64,000 nucleotides of DNA from Mytilisepta virgata (lineage: Eukaryota; Mollusca; Bivalvia; Mytilida; Mytilidae): NCBI GenBank assembly GCA_028015205.1, contig CM051519.1, positions 41,955,979 to 42,019,978 of the forward strand, in the 5' to 3' direction. This document shows positions 55,601 through 64,000 of this stretch, piece after piece. Both the position numbers and the translations under genes were made by a program. Positions within the stretch are counted from its first letter, which is position 1. Every line of letters starts with the position of its first letter. The notes below the pieces were generated by a model. The model searched no databases and was not told the origin of the DNA. It saw only the letters and a program-made list of their open reading frames with translations.

Positions 55601-58600
55601 TCGAGGCAGCCAGTTTTTATTGGTGGAGGAAGCCATAGTACCCAGAGAGAACCACAACCTTCGGTAGGAAAATTGGCAATCCTTGTCAATTTAGATCAGA
55701 GTTGAACGCACCCCGTCACAGGTGAGATTTGAACTCACAACCTCAGTGTTGACAGGCTAGTGATCATTAGTAGTCATGACGAAATATCTAGACCAATTGG
55801 CCACCGATTCAAGAATGAGATTGGGAATAACATCTACATATGTAATGTAAAAGTAACCTTGGAAGAAATAGATTTGAACTGAAAAATTAATGGAACTAGG
55901 AAGTAATCACCATTTTGAATTTTTGTACATCAATATAAACAAATGATTAAAAATATGAATTCAAGAATGACAGTGATAGGTGATGTTATGAAAATCATTC
56001 TTAATGTAACATCTGTTTACTTTTCAGTGAAGACCAATCATCATCGGCCTTACCTACACCTAAACAAGCAGGATTTGTGGAAGCTGATAAATACTTCCTA
56101 CCATTTGAATTAGCCTGTCAATCAAAATGTTTCAGAATAGTTAATGTAGCATTAGACTGTTTACAGGTAAGTTGTTAGTTTTGTTGTGAAGAATTTTTAC
56201 CATTGTCCATCTGCCAGTCTTTTCATTTTGGTTCTGTGGAATACCTCTAAACATTCATAACAAAATCATTTGAAATCTGGACATTTTGAATGTAATTTGC
56301 AGAAGAATCATCTCGAGTTAGTATTGCCTAGACAAGGTTTATGGTGTGGTAAAAATGTCAGAATTTGAGTGTCTACTTAACTACATGTAGATACTTAAGA
56401 CAGAGACACATCTATCCTTTGGATTTTTCTTTTGGACATTTATGAATATACTAAGAATTATCAGAGATAAATGTGCACTGGTGTATACAGTTAAATAAAC
56501 ATTAGATAAAATATTGCATACATGTATATTGTTATTTGAGAAAGTATATTTATTGTACTTTGTAGTTTACTCTCAAACATTGAAACAGAAATTATAAAAT
56601 TTAGTATAATTGTTCATGTTCTCTTTGAAAAATAATTTTCAATAACATTTGATATATTATAAACAAAAAAGTTTTGAAGTGTAAAGGTCTGAAAGAATTT
56701 TCAAGTAGAACATTGATATTTGTCAGGATGCAGAGTTACATTAGAATTCTAGATGTGGTTACGAATTTTCATTAAAATCACCAATGAACCTGCATAATCT
56801 TTTAACAACAACTTTACTTATAAGTCCTCAGTCATTTAGTGGGTTTAATAGGTGACATCCTTAGAGTCATTTTAATAGCATAAAATACATGTACCACTGA
56901 TGTAATATCATTGCAGAAATTGATAGCCTATGGTCATCTGACTGGAAATGCAGCTGATACTACTACTCCAGGTAAAAGGTTGATAGATAGAATTGTTGAA
57001 ACAATATGTGGGTGTTTCCATGGGCCACAGACAGATGAAGGGGTACAACTACAGATCATAAAGGTTTGTAAATATTGTATAGTGAGGACATTAACTAAGG
57101 ATACAGTAAACTTACAGATGTTTATAGTACAATTGATTTGTTAATTCACTGTAATTTGAAATAAAGTGATTTATTTTTTAATTTTTAAATTAAAAAAAGA
57201 TTTTTTTGATTTAGAATTGTTGTAAAGAACTTCATTTTTGTAATTTTATCTTACAGCATCTAAAAAGTTAATTATCTTTATGTTGAACCTACTGGGACCA
57301 AGCAATTTACTTGAACATAACTTATTGGAGAAAATGAATGGATCGTATTGGTAAAAATTTACATGTAGTTTTTGATTCATTCTTTTATTTATAGGCATTA
57401 TTAACTGTTGTGACATCTAACACAGTAGAAATACATGAGGGTACTGTACTTCAGACAGTCAGAACTTGTTATAATATATACCTAGCTAGTAAAAATCTGG
57501 TCAACCAAACTACAGCTAAAGCTACACTTACACAGATGTTAAATGTTATATTTTCAAGAATGGAAATGCAAGCTGTAAGTATTGTTTTTATTGCCTTATT
57601 TTTGTGGAACAATGTGCCTGTCTTGGAACAACATGTTTGCATAATTGGAGTACAAGAAAACAAATTACTGTCCAAAATATCTCTTTATTTTAAAACATAT
57701 CTATTCTGATGAGATAGAACAGATGAACAGAAAATAACAGTTTTTCCATAACTTTTGTTTTTTTTTATTTAACTTGTTACTAGCTTTTAAATGTATATTA
57801 TCAGATTTAGACTTTTAAAGGTCATTTATAAATTCTTAACTAGGTTCAGGAACAAAAACAGAGAGATAGAAGTTCCAGCAAACAGTCTAAAAAGTCAGAT
57901 GATGGTATAGTTATACCAGAGAATGTAAGTTTTTAGAAACAAAATTTATGTCCTAATTCGTCCCACTCAAACGGACATAAATTATTTATAAAATAAGACA
58001 AAACACATTGTTATATAGGATATGCTTGCTGACTATGTGTAGCAGACTTTTTACTAAAAAAATTACACAATATACAATGCATGACATTAACACACAACGT
58101 CCTTTAAAACACTCAGTCCACACATTTAAGAAAATTACTGTAATACGGAACAACCTATCTACAAAAGAAAAAGTATTCCTATTACTATACTAATATAATC
58201 GAATGTAAAAAATTGAAAGTACAAAACATATTACACTGAAAAATGTGGATGGGGGGGGGGGGGGGGGGGGGGGGGGGGTCGTAGACTGCTACACGGTGTC
58301 TAGTCAAGCTTCGAATAAACTTAACTTAATTTTGAACTTACATATATAGTAATTGGTCACGTAATTCACGTGAACAATTCACTATTCATTCCAAAGAAAG
58401 TCGCAATGCGACTTTACAAGAACCAATCGTATATGCCCAAACACATCAGGCCATATTCCTTAACATAAACTTACGTGTACCAAAATATAAACAATACCAC
58501 ATGTATTCCATAGTAAACATAACCACATGTTTACCAAACGTAAACACTACCACGTCTAAACACCATGTGCTTATGCCAACTTTAATAAATATATGACTTA

Positions 58601-60131
58601 ATTCTATTTCACTACTGTATGAGTTGATTTTAGGGTTTGCTTTCAATTGAGAGTTGTGTTTTATACTAATAAAATGATATAACTTTTTTATCTCAAAATT
58701 CTGGATATCTCTAAGTAACATATTGGTTCTAAGACAGGTTGTAATTTTTGGGTGAAAAAATAACTTAATGAAAGTTTTACACCTGCTTAATCTGCAATTG
58801 ACATTGGGGGAACGGGTGCTTATTGAACTTGAAGTGGGTGACAGGTTTTCTTCATGCTGAAGACCCTACTGTGACATTATGATGAACAACAGCAATAAAC
58901 TTTTGTCACACACATTATTAACATCATGTTTCTTCTTTCCCATTTATGTTATTTTACATTATATCTACTCCAAATAACTCAGAATTCTCAAATTTTAAAT
59001 GGTTATATCAACTTACAGATAACAAGGATAAGACAACTGTATCTGTATCCTGATGAGAACTATTAGTTTTCTAAATCAGGGCTTTCCAAAGTAGCCGGTA
59101 GACGGCAGAAATCCGCTGTTATGGTGGATACAAGTGCGGCTACTTCACTGACAAAAAAATAAATTCAAAAAGAAAAAAATCTTGTTAAAATATGTAGACA
59201 AGCGTCGAGAGTCATATTGTCGCAATAAACAAGGATGTAAAACCTGTGTTTTTACCTTTAGCTAAATATAGTTCATGTGAATTCTGGTCACTGATTGGTC
59301 GTCTATTAAAAGTGTAAATTTACGTCATCTCTAATCGGAAAGCATCATATTTTTGCAAGAATAATAAAAGAGAAGTTCTTTAAAAATGGTAATTTGAAGG
59401 ATGGAATTAGGTGCCAGGGGATTGCGAGAATGCAGTATTTTACTCTATTTACCCCAGAGCTTCTTGGGTTCGCTCGACCCCAGGGGGGTACAGGTGCCAA
59501 GCTTGTAGCCACCTATTTTTAGATTTCAGCCTACTACTTCAAATTGTATGGAAAGCCCTGCTAAATCCATCTCTTGTATTGATAGGAAATGAATGGAGAA
59601 GTACCAGTTGATAAAGTAGACGAGAACAATACAATATCTGAAGAAAACCAAGAAGCTGTCAAAACTGGTAAAATTATAAAGGATTTACATGAATTATTAC
59701 AATTTGTATTCTAAATTTCAGTATTCAGTGCAACAAAGTCCTGACTCTTGATAGTAGATTCCGTATTTATTCTAGTGTGGCTTCAGTAAAACATTATATA
59801 GCATTTTCAGACAAGTCAAATTGCTGTGCTCATGAAAACATATTTATAGCTCAATTTAAACATGGTTTATTGTACATTTGTAAATGCATAAAATTAAAAT
59901 AGGTATTTGGGCTTCAAAATAAATTATAGTCATTTGTTTTATTAAGGCATCAAAGTTTGATTTGTCAAATTTTTATTTTACATGTACATTCAATTTAAAA
60001 GAAGTATGTTAAGTATTACTGGAATAGTATAAATTTATAACTAATTAACTTTTCTTTGGAAGCAGAAGATGAATCAACAGAAAGTGTAGTATCAGGGGTT
60101 ATAGAAGATTTACTGGACCAAGTCTGTTTAG
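49638..60131 (+). CDS. ARFGEF1: Brefeldin A-inhibited ARF guanine nucleotide exchange factor (BIG), 5' part
   Basis: BIG proteins activate ARF1/3 at the trans-Golgi and endosomes through a Sec7 domain. Present here are the N-terminal DCB region and following linker. Exons: 49,638-49,761; 54,910-54,940; 56,028-56,166; 56,917-57,063; 57,395-57,574; 57,844-57,924; 59,586-59,667; 60,066-60,131. All junctions are in phase, with AG acceptors and GT donors, for 283 codons plus one base. Diagnostic segments: [75 protein letters not shown] and [20 protein letters not shown], very close to vertebrate BIG1/BIG2. Sec7 and later HDS domains lie beyond 64,000. Invertebrates generally have one gene for the vertebrate pair, so the symbol is nominal. 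Intron 1 (5.1 kb) contains a giant inverted repeat. Confidence 0.95.
49961..50166 (-). mobile_element. tRNA-type SINE, diverged copy
   Basis: Minus-strand sequence follows the SINE at 55,594-55,805 from end to end. The head TGACAAGTGGTCTG...ACTACTAATGATCATTA matches the tRNA-like part, and GGTTCTATCCTG...TTCCTCACCAATTCAAACTG the tail domain. The B box is degraded. It lies antisense in ARFGEF intron 1. Confidence 0.6.
51208..52541 (+). repeat. Left arm of a giant inverted repeat in ARFGEF intron 1
   Basis: About 1,334 bp whose reverse complement is 53,509-54,833, with only a few single-base differences and small indels seen when compared by eye. Outside to inside it holds a T/A-rich stretch, the AATATGGAAGAT minisatellite (51,340-51,670), about 166 bp monomers (51,690-52,074), and a hairpin-ended element (from 52,075). 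The inner edge is at CCACTCTGA. Confidence 0.95.
51340..51670 (+). repeat. AT-rich minisatellite in the left palindrome arm
   Basis: About 16 units of TTTTTTATTAATATGGAAGA-type sequence (19-21 bp) with sporadic variants (GATATGGAAG, AATATGTAAG, GAAATGGAAG). The mirror copy with the same variants in reverse order is at about 54,370-54,700, showing that the arms arose by copying. Confidence 0.9.
52075..52547 (-). mobile_element. Hairpin-ended tandem-repeat element in the left arm
   Basis: Begins AGCTCACCTGGCC...GGCCATGTGAGCT (hairpin), then a (GTCC)n tract at 52,126-52,180, one monomer-like section, and the terminus CTGAGCCTCT. It is the reverse of the 37,385-38,889 family layout. It appears inserted within an array of about 166 bp monomers whose sequence stops at ATCACATTTTT. 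Confidence 0.75.
52545..53133 (-). pseudogene. LINE endonuclease-domain fragment in the palindrome spacer
   Basis: Two minus-strand frames with one frameshift near 52,795. The first reads [30 protein letters not shown] and ILFGDLNC. The second reads [21 protein letters not shown] and [10 protein letters not shown]. These are the NxYAPN, GDxN, RIDxI and SDHxLV signatures of the APE-type endonuclease of L1/Tx1-like non-LTR retrotransposons. The reverse transcriptase portion is missing: the fragment is cut at the hairpin-ended element. Non-functional. Confidence 0.85.
53134..53508. other. Remainder of the palindrome spacer
   Basis: Unique sequence between the LINE fragment and the right arm. 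From 53,434 an AG-preceded open stretch encodes [20 protein letters not shown] and on to about 53,508, ending at the arm boundary. No homology recognised; it may be chance or an interrupted exon remnant. Confidence 0.4.
53509..53967 (+). mobile_element. Hairpin-ended tandem-repeat element in the right arm
   Basis: The mirror image of 52,075-52,547. Starts AGAGTGGCTGAGCCTGAATC, has a (GGAC)n tract near 53,870-53,920, and ends with the hairpin GCTCACATGGCC...GGCCAGGTGAGCT. Confidence 0.75.
53509..54833 (-). repeat. Right arm of the giant inverted repeat
   Basis: The reverse complement of 51,208-52,541. It includes a hairpin-ended element at 53,509-53,967 (lacking the outermost GAGGCTC bases present in the left arm), about 166 bp monomers to about 54,355, and the minisatellite to about 54,700. 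It ends near TACTTGCCATAA. Confidence 0.95.
55594..55805 (-). mobile_element. tRNA-derived SINE in ARFGEF intron 2
   Basis: On the minus strand: an A-box-like GTGGCCAATTGGTCTAGA, then a B-box GAGTTCAAATCTC at pol III promoter spacing, then a conserved tail domain with TTCCTCCACCAATAAAAACT. This fits tRNA-headed mollusc SINEs with a shared central/tail domain. Antisense to ARFGEF. Confidence 0.75.
58251..58278 (+). repeat. G28 homopolymer in ARFGEF intron 6
   Basis: 28 consecutive G on the plus strand. Homopolymers of this length are unstable and able to form quadruplexes, and their length is prone to assembly error. Confidence 0.85.
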
Positions 60132-60864
60132 GTATACATGTTAGATAGTCTTGTTTTCTTTTTTTTGTTGCAGTTATAATTCAGATTCATTAAAAATATC
60201 TTGTTTTATTGTTGTTTTGTTACATTTTCTTTTGATGATACACATTGATAATTTCCTGCCTCACTTGAGGTACTGACAATAGTGCATAATCAGAGGCAAG
60301 GCCATAGAAATTTGGATCATGGACTCTCACAGAAAGAGTTGACTCATTGAGATTTGCTATTAATGCATTTATTTACAAATTCATTGTACTTATGGATAAT
60401 GAAACAATATTATTTCAAAATTTATTAGGAAATAAAAAAATCTTATGCATACAGTATCATTTCCTGATGGAAACATGACTGATTATACATGTATTAGCAA
60501 CTTATAAAATATTAATGTAGATATATCCAATTTTTATCGATTTTACAATAAAATGTAATAAAGTAGTGATAAACAGATTATTATTTCTTTAAAAAGAGAA
60601 AATCTCTCTTTCTCATCTTGACCAAATTCAGAAATTCACTCTTGTTTAAAAAATCATAAATAATCAATGAATATTGGATATTTTCCCATTTATTTTCCCT
60701 AACATATATGCATTTCCAGTAAAAAATTGCATGTCTTCTTTGTATGGTACTACTGTAATGATAACCTTATATGGACCGAATCAGGGCAGTCTTAAACCAG
60801 TCCTTTTGTTTGATTTAATATCACCTGGTAGAAGGAAGAAAAAAAATACCCATCAGTACTTATT
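60132..60864 (+). other. ARFGEF intron 8, no exon visible
   Basis: AT-rich sequence after the last identified ARFGEF exon. No further exon is visible before the window ends. Confidence 0.5.
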
Positions 60865-60984
60865 AAGTCTCCCAAACGAAGTTTGGAGACTTATTGTTTT
60901 TGTTGCGTTTCTTATTATTATTATTATGTCGCCCCGACGAAAGTCGGCGACATATTGTTATTGTTCCGTTTCTCTGTTATTATT
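60865..60984 (+). repeat. Two stacked hairpin-headed modules
   Basis: Hairpin AAGTCTCCCAAAC...GTTTGGAGACTT (60,865-60,892) leads to TTGTTTTTGTTGCGTTTCTTATTATT. Hairpin ATGTCGCCCCGAC...GTCGGCGACAT (60,926-60,953) leads to ATTGTTATTGTTCCGTTTCT then TTATTATT. Each hairpin begins inside the (ATT)n stretch of the previous module. Confidence 0.75.
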
Positions 60985-62542
60985 AAGGTCTTTCCCACTA
61001 CAGTGGAAAGACCTTACTGTATTTCTTCTGATTATTATTATTATTGTTCTTCTTTTCTGCCATCAATTGACGAAAAGTGTCTTGACATATCTTTTCGATA
61101 CTTGGTACCATTATTTGGTCATACCGGTACTCGCCTTGACCGACCCTGTGAAACCGATCTATTTTTAGTAACGGAGTTATCTGCCCCAGACCGGAAAACC
61201 TTGTGCGCAGATCTCCTCCTAAACCATAACCGGTATCAAAAATCGGAAGTGTGGAAAATGTCGCTGGACTCCTGGCAACATGTCATCACACAAAAAAAAA
61301 AATTTCGATCAACTTCCTTGTTACGCGTTTTTGACTCGAAAAGTGTCGCGACTCGTCAAATTTTTTTCTTCAAAACGGTAAGTCCTAGAGACTTGGGACC
61401 TTCACCAATCATCCTGGATGACATATGTTGCATTCAAAAATGTCAAGGTCAAAGGTCAAATCTCAAGGTCAGAAGTCATGGTACACCTTGTTATCAGGTT
61501 AACTCAAAAACCATACAAAATTTAAGCAGACATGTAATGGGGAAAATACTTGTCTAATTTAGACCTTTATTTCATATAAAGGGTCAAACCCTGTACGACA
61601 AACGGTTTTCGAGTTATAGCCCTTAACGCGTTTCGGCTAAATGGTTTTTGGCCTATAACTTGAAAATGGTTCGAGATAACATAGTAAACATATGGGTTAT
61701 TGGTGACCGTCAACTTATTCCCTTCAATTTAAAATCAAACTTGATTGGCTAATGGCGGCCATTTTCAAAATGGCCGACACTGTAAACAGTTTTTGTAGAA
61801 AAACACGTAAACCGTACAAAATCGAAGCAGACAATACATGGGAAAATTGTTCGTCACGTCGAAATCTACAAAAAAGTCTTCAGGACCGAAACCGTAAAAC
61901 TTGTCGTTTTTGAGTTATTGCACTTGATTCGTATGTTAAAACTGGTTTTTTGCTTATAACTTTTAAACCGTAACAGATACTATAATAAACATGTATACTT
62001 AAAATGTTCCTTTTGTAAAAACCTACAATTTGAGTCCAAGAAGTGTATGATTCTGTTCAACAGTTTCAAAATGGCGGTCAAAACAAGTTTCGCAAAACAT
62101 GTTTTTTGCCAATAACTTGAAAACCGTATTAGATAGTATAGTAAACATGTATACTTAAATGAATCAGTATGCAAAGACCTACAATTTGAGTCAAAGGTCA
62201 AAGGTCATGGGTCAAGGTCATTCCCTAGCAACAAGGTAACGTTAATGAAAAGTCCATAGCAACCACATGTATTCTTAACCAACACTACCTTCTGAGTTTA
62301 GAATTAAGTTTTATAACCGGAAGTGACCTTCTGTCCATAGCAACCGACAAAGTCCTTAACAACCATACTTTTTCTGACACTAGGCCCCTTGATCTTTATT
62401 CTGGAACCTATATGATAACTATTGGCAACATTTTATCGTAAACAAAATGACTCAATTGTCTTAAGTATTTGTATAGGACACCATAACACTAACTAGAGAC
62501 GGGGAAAGACCTCACATTTGTTCTCTGAACAAATGACTTTTT
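60985..62542 (+). repeat. 1,558 bp tandem unit, copy 1
   Basis: Starts with hairpin AAGGTCTTTCCCAC...GTGGAAAGACCTT, then an (ATT)n tract, CAAGGTCAAAGGTCA motifs near 61,445 and 62,197, and diverged internal repeats of about 150-157 bp (ATAACTTGAAAA-type landmarks near 61,651, 61,954 and 62,111). It ends GGGGAAAGACCT and a CATTTGTTC/GAACAAATG hairpin. Long open frames here (up to 224 codons) are repeat translation, not genes. Confidence 0.9.
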
Positions 62543-64000
62543 AAGGTCTTTCCCACTACAGTGGAAAGACCTTACTGTATTTCTTCTGATTATTATTATT
62601 ATTATTATTATTGTTCTTCTTTTCTGCCATCAATTGACGAAAAGTGTCTTGACATATCTTTTCGATACTTGGTACCATTATTTGGTCATACCGGTACTCG
62701 CCTTGACCGACCCTGTGAAACCGATCTATTTTTAGTAACGGAGTTATCTGCCCCAGACCGGAAACCCTTGTGCACAGATCTCCTCCTAAACCATAACCGG
62801 TATCAAAAATCTGAAGTGTGGAAAATGTCGCTGGACTCCTGGCAACATGTCATCATGCAAAAAAAAACATTTCCATCAACTTCCTGGTTACGCGTTTTTG
62901 ACTCGAAAAGTGTCGCGACTCGTCAAATTTTTTTCTTCAAAACGGTAAGTCCTAGAGACTTGGGACCTTCACCAATCATCCTGGATGACATATGTTGCAT
63001 TCAAAAATGTCAAGGTCAAAGGTCAAATCTCAAGGTCAGAGGTCATGGTACACCTTGTTATCAGGTTAACTCAAAAACCATACAAAATTTAAGCAGACAT
63101 GGAATGGGGAAAATACTTGTCTAATTTAGACCTTTATTTCATATAAAGGGTCGAACCCTGTACGACAAACGGTTTTCGAGTTATAGCCCTTAACGCGTTT
63201 CGGCTAAATGGTTTTTGGCCTATAACTTGAAAATGGTTCGAGATAACATAGTAAACATATGGGTTATTGGTGACCGTCAACTTATTCCCTTCAATTTAAA
63301 ATCAAACTTGATTGGCTAATGGCGGCCATTTTCAAAATGGCCGACACTGTAAACAGTTTTTGTAGAAAAACACGTAAACCGTACAAAATTGAAGCAGACA
63401 ATACATGGGAAAATTGTTCGTCACGTCGAAATCTACAAAAAAGTCTTCAGGAGCGAAACCGTAAAACTTGTCGTTTTTGAGTTATTGCACTTGATTCGTA
63501 TGTTAAAACTGGTTTTTTGCTTATAACTTTTAAACCGTAACAGATACTATAATAAACATGTATACTTAAAATGTTCCTTTTGTAAAAACCTACAATTTGA
63601 GTCCAAGAAGTGTATGATTCGGTTGAACAGTTTCAAAATGGCGGTCAAAACAAGTTTCGCAAAACATGTTTTTTGCCAATAACTTGAAAACCGTATTAGA
63701 TAGTATAGTAAACATGTATACTTAAATGAATCAGTATGCAAAGACCTACAATTTGAATCAAAGGTCAAAGGTCATGGGTCAAGGTCATTCCCTAGCAACA
63801 AGGTAACGTTAATGAAAAGTCCATAGCAACCATATGTATTCTTAACCAAGAATACCTTCTTAGTTTAGAGGTAAGTTTTAATAACCGGAAGTGACCTTCT
63901 GTCCATAGCAACCGACAAAGTCCTTAACAACCATACTTTTTCTGACACTAGGCCCCTTGATCTTTATTCTGGAACCTATATGATAACTATTGGCAACATT
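62543..64000 (+). repeat. 1,558 bp tandem unit, copy 2 (runs off the window)
   Basis: A head-to-tail repetition of 60,985-62,542 with few differences, such as a longer (ATT)n tract at 62,590 and occasional substitutions. Truncated by the window end at about 1,458 bp into the unit. Confidence 0.9.

Noticed and set aside
60674..61557. Long plus-strand open frames (164 and 224 codons) near the window end
   Set aside because: They lie in the hairpin and (ATT)n repeat and its tandem copy (62,561-63,124 is the same frame). Translation is low-complexity Ile/Tyr and repeat-derived, with no domain.
61445..62220. AAGGTCAAAGGTCA motifs as nuclear receptor response elements
   Set aside because: They match a DR1 half-site arrangement but occur as part of a repeated element and recur in its tandem copy; no evidence of regulatory use.

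Overview
The window looks like nuclear DNA of a marine bivalve, most likely a mussel of the genus Mytilus. It is AT-rich. Its genes are split into short exons with GT/AG introns. Recognisable proteins are metazoan (COPS5, ARFGEF), and the repeat load is molluscan in type: Penelope-like retroelement, tRNA-type SINEs, many foldback MITEs, and elements built of 145-170 bp tandem monomers with hairpin ends. There is no sign of bacterial, viral or organellar gene organisation. The species is inferred from repeat style, not proven.

Layout. 0.7-17.6 kb: two related minus-strand genes of unknown function. Gene B (11,915-17,636) can be followed over nine exons. Gene A (1,259-2,661) keeps only the last three, with identical exon lengths and phases. 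Both lie in a diverged segmental duplication. Copy A was later invaded by a Penelope-like element (2,810-6,066) and copy B by a Helentron-like tandem-repeat element (10,176-11,563). 17.6-27.7 kb: gene-poor, with MITEs, a decayed Penelope fragment and a LINE 3' fragment. 27.7-31.2 kb: gene C on the plus strand, four exons all in phase 0 with a poly(A) signal, function unknown; a broken copy of its third exon lies at 35.7-36.2 kb. 33.1-33.8 kb: a frameshifted polysaccharide lyase family 14 (alginate-lyase-like) relic. 37.4-38.9 kb: another hairpin-ended tandem-repeat element.

41.9-60.1 kb is the conserved core. COPS5 (minus strand, eight exons, complete, 332 aa, JAMM metalloprotease site intact) and the 5' part of ARFGEF/BIG (plus strand, eight exons to 60,131, continuing past the window) are divergently transcribed; their start codons are 239 bp apart across a probable shared promoter. 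ARFGEF intron 1 carries a nearly perfect inverted repeat with about 1.33 kb arms and a 0.97 kb spacer, the most striking structure here. 60.8-64.0 kb: three hairpin-headed repeat modules in a row, the last of which starts a 1,558 bp head-to-tail tandem duplication running off the end.

Functionally, COPS5 (the deneddylase of the COP9 signalosome) and ARFGEF (ARF activation at the trans-Golgi) are housekeeping genes that may share expression control. The rest is dominated by mobile DNA, with two small unrecognised gene families.
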